The notes under the pieces were generated by a model. The model was not told the DNA's origin, searched no databases, and was given only the letters and a program-made list of their open reading frames with translations. Positions 34,991-45,700 of a stretch of 64,000 nucleotides of DNA are shown here, one piece after another. A program made the translations under genes and the position numbers. The DNA lies in contig NC_079878.1 of NCBI RefSeq assembly GCF_029227915.1, positions 682,001 through 746,000 on the forward strand, given 5' to 3'. Numbering within the stretch: position 1 is the first letter of the stretch; each line of letters begins with the position of its first letter. This DNA comes from Hydractinia symbiolongicarpus. Lineage: Eukaryota; Cnidaria; Hydrozoa; Anthoathecata; Hydractiniidae.

Positions 34991-36250
34991 CTTTTTAAAA
35001 TGGAATTGTTAAAATATTTAACTTTGTATAGAAGAAAACAAACAGTATGTATGCATTGTTGGTCATTCCCTGGTTTGCTTGATTTCCATGAATGTTATCA
35101 TACCCAATTAGGTCATACCCTTTGTTTAAAAATCAATAAAATTATAAAAGAAAAACAATTAAGTTTTGCTGTATCCTTTACAGTGTTATCGTTTATTATA
35201 AAAACAATTACTCTGCCTGCATTTAAGCAACGCAAATATTTTAAATACACAGGGGTTTGCGGTACATTTAAGAATTCATTTCGATAAATTAGCTTTATCC
35301 CGATAAATACATTTAAATGTTTTTATATTTCTTACTTTAGTGCCCATAAGATTTTGCACTTAGTATTTTTAGACTGCGGCAAGATAAAAACTCAGTTCCG
35401 CAACTTAGTTCCGAAACTGGGCTCTGTTGGGCAACTGCCTCTCCCGGGTGCTAAGAGCTTAACAAGTACGGCAAATTTGATTGGTCAGGTTGGTACTTGA
35501 GCTCTGATTGTGCATCATGAGGTGATATCTCGCATGTGTCTCGGCATGGCATGTGTTAGTAGAAAGGTATGTGGAAAGGAGGACATACGCCTCGCCCTCG
35601 TGGTATGTTGGAAGGAGGTAGTATCCTCGCCTCGTCATCTACATGTGCTAGTGAGATAGGATCGAATCAATAGCACAGTCGGTAGAGCAATCGCCCGTCA
35701 AGCGAAAGATCGTGGTTTCAGGTCCCACTCGATCCAATATCTTTGCAGCACTTGGGAAGATAATGTGCAGGATTACTTATAAAAACTCAAGTTCAAGTGT
35801 TACCACGCGTTTTGGTAATCTCTCAATGTTATACAAAAAATCTCGTGCAATAAGAAAAACCATTTGAATGGAAAGAATGATTAAGCATTATAACTGTAAG
35901 ATAGAAATTAAAAATAAAAAGAAGTAATTAGACCGCAAGTGAAAGTCCCTTAGGTTAACATTTCCGACATTTTTAATTTCTATACCTCAAAAGAATATAC
36001 GAAATTTTGAGCTATACAATTCGTTTCTATAGGTTATTTCTAAGTCTTGATGTCATTCTCAGTTTCGTCTCCTAGGTAACAGACAAAAAAATAAAACGCC
36101 AACAGAAAGATACATGGAAGAAAACACATTTGATTTAAATAATCAAAATTTGACAAAACAGGTGTCTAGTTGCGCTATTACTTCTAACCGCTGCAAAAAA
36201 AATTATCGTTTGTTGGAGAAAAACCACTCCATGCACTTCCTGGTCACAAC
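34991..36250. other. Intergenic DNA with a tRNA-like sequence
   Basis: Only 35651-35735 stands out (separate entry). The frame reading CMHCWSFPGLLDFHECYH near 35050 shows no known domain or splice support. Confidence 0.35.
35651..35735 (+). mobile_element. tRNA-derived SINE head or pseudo-tRNA
   Basis: GGATCGA (near 35651) pairs with TCGATCC at the end like an acceptor stem. AGTCGGTAGAGCAATCGCCC and GTGGTTTCAGGTCCCAC resemble the D-arm/A-box and T-arm/B-box. A GTC anticodon could be read in a CCGTCAA loop, but position 33 is C and the D-region is too long, so a functional tRNA is unlikely. Confidence 0.45.
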
Positions 36251-36265
36251 ATGCAGATCTATTCA

Positions 36266-37643
36266 TCTGACGTTTTTTGCATCTGATGTTTTTCTTGCAT
36301 CTGATGTTTTTCTTGCATCTGACGTTTTCTTGCATGTGACGTTTATCTTGCATCTGACGTTTTTCTTGCATTTGACGTTTTTCTTGCATCTGATGTTTTT
36401 TTTGCATGTGACGTTTTTCTTGCATCTAACGTTTTTCTTGCATCTGATGTTTATCTTGCATCTGACGTTTTTCTTGCATCTGATGTTTTTCTTGCATCTG
36501 ATGTTTTTCCTGCATCTGACGTCTTTCTTGCATCCGACGTTTATCTTGCATCTGACGTTTTCCTTGCATCTGATGTTTTTCTTGCATATGACGTTTTTCT
36601 TGCATGTGACGTTTTTCTTGCATGTGACGTTTATCTTGCATCTGACGTTTATCTTGCATCTGACGTTTTTCTTGCATCTGATGTTTTTCTTGCATCTGAA
36701 GTATTTCTTGCATCTGAAGTTTTTCTTGCATCTGACGTTTTTCTTGCATTTGACGTTTTTCTTGCATCTGATGTTTTTCTTGCATATGACGTTTTTTTTG
36801 CATGTGACGTTTTTCTTGCATCTAACGTTTTTCTTGCATCTGATGTTTATCTTGCATCTGACGTTTTTCTTGCATCTGATGTTTTTCTTGCATCTGATGT
36901 TTTTCCTGCATCTGACGTCTTTCTTGCATCCGACGTTTATCTTGCATCTGATGTTTTTCTTGCATCTGATGTTTTTCTTGCATATGACGTTTTTCTTGCA
37001 TGTGACGTTTTTCTTGCATGTGACGTTTATCTTGCATCTGACGTTTATCTTGCATCCGACGTTTATCTTGCATCTGATGTTTTTCTTGCATCTGATGTTT
37101 TTCTTGCATATGACGTTTTTCTTGCATGTGACGTTTTTCTTGCATGTGACGTTTATCTTGCATCTGACGTTTATCTTGCATCTGATGTTTTTCTTGCATG
37201 TGACGTTTATCTTGCATCTGACGTTTATCTTGCATCTGACGTTTATCTTGCATCTGATGTTTTTCTTGCATGTGACGTCTTTCTTGCATCCGACGTTTAT
37301 CTTGCATCTGATGTTTTTCTTGCATCTGATGTTTTTCTTGCATATGACGTTTTTCTTGCATGTGACGTTTTTCTTGCATGTGACGTTTATCTTGCATCTG
37401 ACGTTTATCTTGCATCCGACGTTTATCTTGCATCTGATGTTTTTCTTGCATCTGATGTTTTTCTTGCATATGACGTTTTTCTTGCATGTGACGTTTTTCT
37501 TGCATGTGACGTTTATCTTGCATCTGACGTTTATCTTGCATCTGATGTTTTTCTTGCATGTGACGTTTATCTTGCATCTGACGTTTATCTTGCATCTGAT
37601 GTTTTTCTTGCATCTGACGTTTTTCTTGCATCTGACGTTTTTA
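36266..37643. repeat. 18-bp tandem array, about 76 units
   Basis: The unit is TTTTTCTTGCATCTGACG with variation at CTG/GTG/ATG, ACG/ATG and TTT/TAT. Larger periods of 396 bp (22 units, for example 36511 versus 36907) and 360 bp (20 units, 37081 versus 37441) show higher-order growth. Because 18 is divisible by three, several frames stay open on both strands (547 and 481 codons). The encoded LHLTFF, CKKNVR or MQEKRQ repeats are read as artefacts. Most units contain TGACGT or TGATGT. Confidence 0.95.
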
Positions 37644-37974
37644 CATGTTAAGATTTTGCATGTGAAGTTTTTAATTTTGATGTTTTTTTTTCTGGTTTTT
37701 TTTTGCATCTTGTGTTTTGCGTCTGAGGTTTTTTGTTTTTTTTTTGCAAATAACTAACTAAATTTTATTAACATATAAGTTAACCGAAGTATCCATTTAA
37801 CAGCTTTTTCTATAAATGCGACGTTATGCATCCGACCCTATACATGAGTCGTCTCTTGAAAAGTATTCAAAAATTAATTTATACACTTTTTTGTATAAAC
37901 AATCGATTTTTCGTCCCAAACATTTTTTAGCTACTTGGGAAAAAACGGGGGGAAAATAAAGTAGTAATAAAGTC

Positions 37975-38210
37975 AGTAACCGGTAGGTTTAACGTCCTTG
38001 AAGATTCTATCCTAATGGCTGGCTATTTGTCCCCTGAGACGGTAACTTGCTTGCCTGCCAATTGACAGTACACAAGCCGATTAGCAGTCAGAAGATGGCT
38101 CCAAATGGACTGAAAACACTACATTTGAAGTGCACCGAGATGCAGACTCGAACCTGCGACCTTATGATTTCTAGTTAACAGCGCCTTACCTACACCATCC
38201 CCGCCAAATT
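37975..38210 (-). mobile_element. tRNA-derived SINE (GATGGTGTAG type)
   Basis: The minus strand opens GGCGGGGATGGTGTAGGTAA (A-box-like), then GTCGCAGGTTCGAGTCTGC (B-box), and continues into the body shared with 15217-15478. It is included in the 1403-bp duplication, so an identical copy lies at 39378-39613. Confidence 0.7.
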
Positions 38211-39377
38211 TTAGCAATTTTGAGAGTGATTGTTTAAATTTGATATTGTTTATAAAAAAAAAGTGCATTCCTATTTACAAGACACAATAATCATCTGCAA
38301 AAAACCACAACTGTGCTTCCAAATATAAACAAACTAAAAGTGCCTTTTTTTATAAACTTCTATGTAGTGGAATGTTTTTCTTGCATATGACGTTTTTCTT
38401 GCATGTGACGTTTTTCTTGCATGTGACGTTTATCTTGCATCTGACGTTTATCTTGCATCCGACGTTTATCTTGCATCTGATGTTTTTCTTGCATCTGATG
38501 TTTTTCTTGCATATGACGTTTTTCTTGCATGTGACGTTTTTCTTGCATGTGACGTTTATCTTGCATCTGACGTTTATCTTGCATCTGATGTTTTTCTTGC
38601 ATGTGACGTTTATCTTGCATCTGACGTTTATCTTGCATCTGACGTTTATCTTGCATCTGATGTTTTTCTTGCATGTGACGTCTTTCTTGCATCCGACGTT
38701 TATCTTGCATCTGATGTTTTTCTTGCATCTGATGTTTTTCTTGCATATGACGTTTTTCTTGCATGTGACGTTTTTCTTGCATGTGACGTTTATCTTGCAT
38801 CTGACGTTTATCTTGCATCCGACGTTTATCTTGCATCTGATGTTTTTCTTGCATCTGATGTTTTTCTTGCATATGACGTTTTTCTTGCATGTGACGTTTT
38901 TCTTGCATGTGACGTTTATCTTGCATCTGACGTTTATCTTGCATCTGATGTTTTTCTTGCATGTGACGTTTATCTTGCATCTGACGTTTATCTTGCATCT
39001 GATGTTTTTCTTGCATCTGACGTTTTTCTTGCATCTGACGTTTTTACATGTTAAGATTTTGCATGTGAAGTTTTTAATTTTGATGTTTTTTTTTCTGGTT
39101 TTTTTTTGCATCTTGTGTTTTGCGTCTGAGGTTTTTTGTTTTTTTTTTGCAAATAACTAACTAAATTTTATTAACATATAAGTTAACCGAAGTATCCATT
39201 TAACAGCTTTTTCTATAAATGCGACGTTATGCATCCGACCCTATACATGAGTCGTCTCTTGAAAAGTATTCAAAAATTAATTTATACACTTTTTTGTATA
39301 AACAATCGATTTTTCGTCCCAAACATTTTTTAGCTACTTGGGAAAAAACGGGGGGAAAATAAAGTAGTAATAAAGTC

Positions 39378-39613
39378 AGTAACCGGTAGGTTTAACGTCC
39401 TTGAAGATTCTATCCTAATGGCTGGCTATTTGTCCCCTGAGACGGTAACTTGCTTGCCTGCCAATTGACAGTACACAAGCCGATTAGCAGTCAGAAGATG
39501 GCTCCAAATGGACTGAAAACACTACATTTGAAGTGCACCGAGATGCAGACTCGAACCTGCGACCTTATGATTTCTAGTTAACAGCGCCTTACCTACACCA
39601 TCCCCGCCAAATT
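39378..39613 (-). mobile_element. Duplicated SINE copy
   Basis: Second copy of the SINE at 37975-38210, created by the tandem duplication rather than by transposition. Confidence 0.7.
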
Positions 39614-39776
39614 TTAGCAATTTTGAGAGTGATTGTTTAAATTTGATATTGTTTATAAAAAAAAAGTGCATTCCTATTTACAAGACACAATAATCATCTG
39701 CAAAAAACCACAACTGTGCTTCCAAATATAAACAAACTAAAAGTGCCTTTTTTTATAAACTTCTATGTAGTGGAAT

Positions 39777-40642
39777 CAGTCTAAAGGCGACGGTCCACTG
39801 GTGCAAAAATAAAAGTCGAGGTTAAAAATTTTTCCATAAACTTTAATGTAAAATTAACCAATCTGTTCCGAGTTTTAAGTTCTGTTATATAAGAAGGTTT
39901 TTACTTCAGAGCATGTCCGCTTTAGACAAAACCCATTGCACTCAATTTTGCAACGTTTTGTATGCTTTAACTAAGCTGTTGTCTTTATACACTTTATTTA
40001 CTTTTTTGAGATGTGTCATTAACGGAGGAATTGGCAAGGGAAATGTAATATATCAAAAAACATCTCGCAGAACGTACTGCTGACAAAACAGGACATAGAT
40101 ATGACAACATAATGGCATGGATAAGATATTCTGCGTCCTTATGATGTCAGCTCTTCTCTTTTCTGTGACGTAGTCGTTTAGTGTAGGCTGGTTGTGAATA
40201 AGTGAGAGATTTCACTCTTTCGTGTGAAGGTGTTGGGCCTTTTAAAGCCTCATTTAGTTCGTTGTTTTGTTCGTATTTTCATTCTTCGTTCGCCATTTTG
40301 TTCCTTTGTTTCAATATGCGAACTTCTTCTCGTTTTTTTTCTCGTACACGTTGACCGCTTTTATTATTTTAAATTTAAATCTATATTTTATTTTTTTTTG
40401 CATTTATTTTTATGCTATTAAATTACATATTCATTGATACGAACGATGGTGCGAACATAATTTACTTAATATTGAACAGAATTTAGGCTAAACAAAAAAT
40501 ATACTGCCACTATCTAAAACTTCCATCTTAAATCACCATGATACGTTCAATCATTTTGCAAGATGAAAAGAAATCATCTGTTTAGTAGTTATGAAAATAA
40601 AATCTTGTTTTTCTCTTTTGATGGACTTGTCAAGGCCGTCTA
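39777..40642. other. 3' flank of family member C
   Basis: No gene seen; pyrimidine-rich around 40280-40420. Confidence 0.4.
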
Positions 40643-41104
40643 CTAGTGAGTAAGCGGCATGACACGTCGTAACACTTGTTTTTCATTTCTGCTTAATTTT
40701 TTATCAGTTTTATTTCTCGTATGTCGAACTTGAACTGGAGTACTTGTAGTAGTAAAAATGGTTTTGTCATCAAGCTCTTGATTTAACTGTTTATATGCGA
40801 ATTTCTCTGAAAATGATAGACGGCGATTCTGTTCTTCAACCTCTAAGTATAAAGGAATGGTCTTACTTCTTGACCGTTGATTTTCACGTATATATAAATT
40901 CTGAGTAGAAACATATAATTGAATTCTTTTCCATTTTTCTTCTTCTTTGTCGTCTTTTTTCGCTATCACATTATTTTCAATTTCCTTATTTTCCCGTTTG
41001 ATGTTGTGGCCTTTATTTTCCCCATTCTTTGGCATGGTTTCGTTGTTGTTATTTTCGTTATTGTCGTAACAACCTAACAAAATAAATCTAACCAGTTTTC
41101 TCAT
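40643..41104 (-). CDS. Small unrecognised protein, family member C (153 aa)
   Basis: Single-exon minus-strand frame. Residues 1-13 (MRKLVRFILLGCY) form the hydrophobic/Cys start. About 15-60 is Asn/Lys/Glu-rich. RSKTIP lies at 79-84, RRLSFSE at 94-100, AYKQL at 103-107 followed by ELDD, and EKQVLRRVMPLTH closes the protein. RSKTIP satisfies the mode-1 14-3-3 consensus and RRLS the PKA-type consensus; both are predictions. The pseudogene at 11198 is its closest relative by N-terminus. The upstream region holds the best X-box (41247-41259) and an ATTGG (CCAAT) motif at 41231-41235, both also present in similar order upstream of member A. Function unknown; probably intracellular, since the start resembles a membrane-associating or acylated segment more than a signal peptide. 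Confidence 0.75.
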   Translation of the reverse strand: MRKLVRFILLGCYDNNENNNNETMPKNGENKGHNIKRENKEIENNVIAKKDDKEEEKWKRIQLYVSTQNLYIRENQRSRSKTIPLYLEVEEQNRRLSFSEKFAYKQLNQELDDKTIFTTTSTPVQVRHTRNKTDKKLSRNEKQVLRRVMPLTH

Positions 41105-41246
41105 GTTTTTTTTCTGACTGTTAGCTACATCTTACAACTCGCTATTAGCAATTAAATTTTAGAAACGAGAGAGTCCCAGGCAATTAAATAGTTTTTGCAT
41201 CGGGAAGCTCATTATAAAAACCGTTTTTAAATTGGATTTCCTATTT

Positions 41247-41259
41247 GTTACCAAGCAAC
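41247..41259 (-). promoter_or_regulatory. X-box (RFX) element upstream of member C
   Basis: GTTACCAAGCAAC fits the RFX pattern GTTRCC-N-RGYAAC at every position. It lies 143-155 bp before the member C ATG. Equivalent positions upstream of A, B, D and E carry partial matches. RFX control is an inference from the motif. Confidence 0.5.
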
Positions 41260-41339
41260 AGCTTGTACTTATTGTATTTAACACGAATTTTTTTTTATGT
41301 TTTCAGCAAAGTTTATTTTGTAATTTTAGACTGGAAACC

Positions 41340-42396
41340 GTAAAATATCTATATTATAATGGGTAGTACCAAATCGTGTGCTTGCCCCCACCTATCCCAA
41401 CTTACCCCACCCACCTTCACTCAGCCAAATTATTTACCCACCAACCCTACCCAGCTAAAAAAATTATCCACCCACCCTACCCAGTTAAAATAATTATCCA
41501 CTAACCCTCACCCGGCCAAAACATTTTGCTTATATGGATAAGAAAGCATTGATCCAGATTAAACAGGTTTTTTTATAATTTAACTTAATGAATGCCTTTA
41601 AAATGTTCTTAACTTTTTAAATTTAAAGTCTTAAAATGTTCTTAAATTGTTCTTAATTTTCCTCTATTCATTTTCAAAATTTAAAGTTTAAAACATTTCA
41701 GTAACTCTTGGTATTGTCAAATTTTCTTGATATGTTCTTAATTTTAAATCTCTGAAGAAATATGTAGTAGTTATTGCACAGTGCCAAGAAAATATCGAAG
41801 CCTTAAGGCGAGTGAAATATACGGAAACGAAAAAACGAGAAAAATATAACGATGTTTTTCTAGAACAAGTGCGATAACTAGTTTATCATGTAAACCGAGT
41901 ATAAATCATTGTAATTTAGTATATTCCACAGACGATTGTTTAGTTGTAGTTATCGTTGCAAATTGCCTTTATCTCGCAAAAATATTATGCCTAATCAGTA
42001 CCGCTGATGTATGATAAGTTATCGAATTAAACACAAAACTCCTTCAACGCGCTGTGGATATATTCTTAATTCACAGTTAAACTAAAAATCTCTACGGTGG
42101 AGAGCACTGGCTATTTTCTTAAATGACTATGTGGGAACAAACAAATAATTGAACCGTGAATATTTACTAGGTAACGCTAAATCACTTTTGGGCGACTGCC
42201 CCTACCCTAGCGTAGAATTCTTAATCATACGGTCATATCTTGCGCTATCTCGAACATCCAAGTTCAATTGAAAAATAGAAAGTATAGATAGCTAGCTAAA
42301 CAGAAAGTAAAAAGTCAGGCAGTTAAAAGACTACAAAAGATTATCACTTTAAGAAAATGTACGCCCAGAATTAAATAAGGATAAAGTACTCCAAAA
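41340..42396. other. Intergenic DNA with low-complexity stretch
   Basis: About 41380-41530 is rich in CCCACC/ACCCA repeats. TCTATATTATAATGGG at about 41350 resembles a Helitron 5' end and GATAACTAG|T at about 41874-41882 a 3' end, but no hairpin is present, so it is not called. No gene seen. Confidence 0.35.
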
Positions 42397-42455
42397 TACC
42401 TCGTTCCCAGAGCATTTTGTCTTTTTAGGGTCCAAAGGACCCTGGGGAAGAGCAG
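42397..42455. mobile_element. Degenerate MITE of the CAACCTCG family
   Basis: TACCTCGTTCCCAGAGCATT and CCCTGGGGAAGAGC are eroded termini around an AGGGTCCAAAGGACCCT palindrome. No clear target duplication. Confidence 0.55.
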
Positions 42456-42559
42456 TGGCAAAAAAGGAGAATTCCAGTGTTTTAAATGCACATTAAAATA
42501 TTTCTTCGCAAGCATAAAATTTAAAACATGAAATTTTGAAACTATTTTGTGAGAAAACT

Positions 42560-43965
42560 CTATCGCCCGGCTATAGAGGGGACCCAGGATAGGTGCAGGG
42601 TCGGAACAACGATAATTTCGTTACGGTGGTTACCACCGTAGTAATTTGCCCATGGGTACGACGGTTTTTGAAAACAATAGAAAACATGAAAGATTAGCTG
42701 CGTGCGAGATTTGAACCGTACTGCAAATTTTCGCACGTGACCGGCTGAAAATGACTACTCTCAGAAGGTCGATAAAAAGAAATTCACGGACAAGTTCTTG
42801 TTTTTCAAGAAAAACAATAACTCTACTCAGCGAGTTATTAACCAATCAGGAAAATAATATTAGCTTTTTGCACTGCAGAATTGAATAATAAGTAAAAATT
42901 GCACTCGTTTCTCGGCAGAAAATAATATTATAGCATATATTTCGAGTAGATTAACCACTCACCAGTGCGAAAAAAACTCTAACCATAAGATGAGTTTCTA
43001 TATTTTATATATATTTAAAAGAAACAAAAAAAACGCACGGTACTAATTAAACATTGCTGTGTAGTATATAGAAAATGTAACAAAACTCGTTGACGAATAA
43101 AGAAGATGGTGTAGTTATTTTTGCTATATTGCTAAAGTTAACACTTCACAATAGAATGGATAATCGCCCACCACTGGTACTCTTCTGTTAAATTCTCTAG
43201 ATTTGAAAAGTTCCTGTCAGCAGAGAGAAAGTGGTAGAGAAGTCAAAAGCGACCATTTTATGCGCAAAGATTTTTATTTTACAACATTGTTTAAGTTTGC
43301 ACCTTAAATTAAATATAAATCAAATTGAATCCCTCCGATATGGAAGATTAAAATAACAGTAAAAATGATTGTGTAATAACAGAGGTATCTGGAGGAGAAC
43401 CTAAAAAGGGAGAAATAATATTTTGCAATTGAGATTATCTCTGAAGATGGACATTGTATATCGCACTGTTTTGCCACTAATTTTGGAGAGCCACTTACGC
43501 ATGTTTTAAATCGCTTAGAACAAGAATCTCTCAAAAATATTTCCCTATATAAAAGTTTTTCGATTTGTGAAATATATGAATATATAAATGGAAAGGTGAT
43601 GAAATTCTTTGTGAAATATATGAATATATAAATGAAAAGGTGATACAATAACGCAACTGTGGACTTGTTCTTAATTGCGTTCTCCAGAATTTACCAAACA
43701 AAAGTAGTTGTCTACCATGCAGATAGGGTAAATACTTTGCATGCCTGACACACGGTTACGCCCATTATAATGCTTGTGTACGTTTGTCAAGTAGACCAGT
43801 ATCTCGATTGGACATTGAATGGACATTTGCCCATGTATACAAAAACTCAATTTTCCCGTTGATAGGAGAAGTGTATCTTTACATCTCTTTGTTTTCCGCT
43901 ATATATTTCCTTGTGTAAACCAGGGAAATGTAAATCTCTTTTCATTTCTTTTTTCAACACTATTG
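42560..43965. other. Intergenic DNA with SINE-like fragment and short duplication
   Basis: About 42690-42760, minus strand, has a B-box-like ACGGTTCAAATCTCGC, suggesting a SINE fragment. A 37-bp segment is repeated at 43564-43600 and 43608-43644 with one mismatch. No gene is seen; the 43304-43648 minus-strand frame runs through this repeat. Confidence 0.4.
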
Positions 43966-44409
43966 TTAACGACTTAACAACGAAACGCGTCTTAACATTT
44001 TCTTTTCTTTACCACTCATTTTCTCTCCAGATTTATCTTTCATTTGCTTTAATTGGACTGGTACTTCCAAAAGTTGAGGCAATTTATCGTCATCAAGCTC
44101 CTGATATAACTGCTTATACGCGTATTTCTCGGAACAAGAAATCTTACGACTCTTTTGTTCAACTGTTAAAGTCGGAGGTACAGTGTTACTTCGCAGTCGT
44201 GGATTTTCACGTTCCTGAGAAATCACAGATGGTAGATTCAACTTAATTTCATGCCAATAAGTCACTTTTCTGTCATCTTTGCCATTCCCATCCTTACTAA
44301 TTTTTATCTTGCTATCATTTTTTCCATTTTTCCTTGCTTTGTTTTCCTCGCTTTTATTTGATTCATCGTTGAAACAAAATGATAAAAGAATTCTTAACAA
44401 ATTTCCCAT
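43966..44409 (-). CDS. Small unrecognised protein, family member D (147 aa)
   Basis: Start chosen at 44409 because MGNLLRILLSFCF aligns with the N-termini of the other members; an upstream in-frame ATG at 44442 would add 11 unrelated residues. With this start, Gly2 makes N-myristoylation conceivable, though only this member has it. RSNTVP is at 73-78, RKISCSE at 88-94, AYKQL at 97-101 followed by ELDD, and KEKKMLRRVSLLSR ends the protein, with RRVS as a second basophilic-kinase-like site. Member E, about 830 bp away on the same strand, is the closest paralogue (shared HEI, LNLP, RSNTVP, MSGKEK). Upstream TTTATTGAACA and X-box-like GTTGTTATAGATAC (44537-44550) have counterparts upstream of E. 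Function unknown. Confidence 0.75.
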   Translation of the reverse strand: MGNLLRILLSFCFNDESNKSEENKARKNGKNDSKIKISKDGNGKDDRKVTYWHEIKLNLPSVISQERENPRLRSNTVPPTLTVEQKSRKISCSEKYAYKQLYQELDDDKLPQLLEVPVQLKQMKDKSGEKMSGKEKKMLRRVSLLSR

Positions 44410-44749
44410 CCTGTTATTTTTTCCTATGTTTGAAATTAGCATTGTAAATTGTGAAAATCGCTCAGGTATTTATTTTATTCGATAGATTAATTAATAGGGT
44501 TTATTGAACATTTTGTTATCAGGCTGTTGTGGCTTTGTTGTTATAGATACCAGTTGTCACAATAAAATAATTAAGGCGACCTTGTTAAAGATAAGTCTGT
44601 GCTTTTAACCTCGCAGCAAGGACGATAAAACAATATCGCATTTAAGATTTATAGCTTGAAGATTTCGTGCGTGGTTTCACATGACCCGGCTTTGAACTAC
44701 AGAGATTGGAGATTACTCATGGGTAACTCTGATATATTTTTTTATGTTA

Positions 44750-44908
44750 AGGGGGATTTTTACGAAGCGAATTGAGCGGCGAGTCCGACGGCGAATTGTA
44801 TCTGAGCATGCGCAGTTTTGTTTGTTTTGATTTTGCATCGAACTGCGCATGCTCAGATACAATTCGCCGTCGAATTCGCCGCTCAATTCGCTTCGTGAAA
44901 ATCCCCCT
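44750..44908. mobile_element. Foldback MITE with about 70-bp inverted arms, TTA target
   Basis: Left arm AGGGGGATTTTTACGAAGCG onward is inverted at the right (to CGCTTCGTGAAAATCCCCCT). A short loop (TTTGTTTGTTTTGATTTTGC) separates the arms. TTA flanks both sides (44747-44749 and 44909-44911), which suits a PIF/Harbinger-type 3-bp target; TA-targeting is possible. The arms contain CTGAGCATGCGCAG. It sits between members D and E. Confidence 0.8.
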
Positions 44909-45241
44909 TTATACATACCTACAAATTTCTTTAGAATATTTTCTTTTATAAGAATCGTTGCGCTGTAAGTACCGAAAGTGACAAGCATTAGTATTAAATA
45001 AATCTTTATGTGATAACACTAAGCATCTAAAGAATTAAAATCTGTTTAAATTGAAGTTATTCAACTGTAGAATATTTACATTTATCTTGTCAATACTGTC
45101 CAAATAATTCCTTGTTGTGCGGGACACATTGTATACTGTAGCCATAAAAAAAGCATTTGGAATCTTCTAAATCGTTATGAAGGAACAGTAAAATGTAAGT
45201 TTCTGCTTTCTATCCTTTGTTTTCTTTTTACAACATCATTA

Positions 45242-45700
45242 TTAATTATTCAGCTGCGAAACCCGTCTTAACATTCTCTTTTCTTTACCACTCATCTTTT
45301 TCCTAGGTTCATCTCTTATACGACTCAGATGGATTGGCACTTCTAAAGCTTTAGTTATTTTACTGTCATCAAGTTCCAGATATAACTGTCTATACGCATA
45401 AATCTCAGAACATGAAACTTTGCGACTTTTCTGTTCATTTTTTAAATACGTAGGTACTGTGTTACTTCTTATTCTGTTGTTTACATTTTCATGAGAAGTT
45501 TGATCTGGAAGGTTTAATTGAATTTCATGAGAATTTTTTACTTTTTCGTCAACTTTCTGATTACCATTTTTTGCTATTTCTTTCTTTCTTTTTTCGTTAT
45601 TTTTTTTCTTATTTACGTCTGTTTCGTTTACATGTTTATCGCTTTCACTTTGTTCATCGTCAAACATACAGGATAAAAAAAGTCTTAAAAATTTTGCCAT
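45242..45700 (-). CDS. Small unrecognised protein, family member E (152 aa)
   Basis: Single-exon minus-strand frame. MAKFLRLFLSCMF is the hydrophobic/Cys start, and about 15-60 is Asp/Asn/Lys-rich. RSNTVP is at 78-83, RKVSCSE at 93-99, YAYRQL at 101-106, a LELDD segment follows, and KEKRMLRRVSQLNN closes the protein. RSNTVP fits mode-1 14-3-3 binding; RKVS and RRVS fit basophilic-kinase sites (predictions). It is very similar to member D next door, indicating a local duplication later than the family's spread. The X-box-like sequence upstream (GTTGCTATAGTTGT, 45833-45846) is only half conserved. Function unknown. Confidence 0.75.
   Translation of the reverse strand: MAKFLRLFLSCMFDDEQSESDKHVNETDVNKKKNNEKRKKEIAKNGNQKVDEKVKNSHEIQLNLPDQTSHENVNNRIRSNTVPTYLKNEQKSRKVSCSEIYAYRQLYLELDDSKITKALEVPIHLSRIRDEPRKKMSGKEKRMLRRVSQLNN

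Larger units (their letters stand above)
36971..39776. repeat. 1403-bp tandem duplication (two copies)
   Basis: Copies 36971-38373 and 38374-39776 contain the end of the 18-bp array, its unique 3' flank and a SINE. All anchor points compared (array start, ATGTTAAGATTTTGCATGTG, SINE, TGTAGTGGAAT) keep an offset of exactly 1403, and no difference was noticed by eye. It is either a very recent duplication or an assembly error. Confidence 0.85.

Noticed and set aside
34871-35287. 138-codon plus-strand frame
   Set aside because: Begins inside a Helitron-like element and has no recognisable domain.
36266-37643. CRISPR-like appearance of regular repeats
   Set aside because: Units are directly adjacent 18-mers with no unique spacers, in a spliced eukaryotic genome.
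36114-39160. Long frames of 547, 481, 269 and 262 codons on both strands
   Set aside because: All run through the 18-bp tandem array, which is open in several frames because the unit is divisible by three. The products are simple LHLTFF or CKKNVR repeats.
41350-41882. Further Helitron-like element
   Set aside because: TC-type start and a CTAG|T exist, but the 3' hairpin typical of the family is missing.
43911-44485. Plus-strand frames over member D
   Set aside because: Antisense shadows of the conserved minus-strand gene; the same applies to 5637-5867 and 22448-22678.
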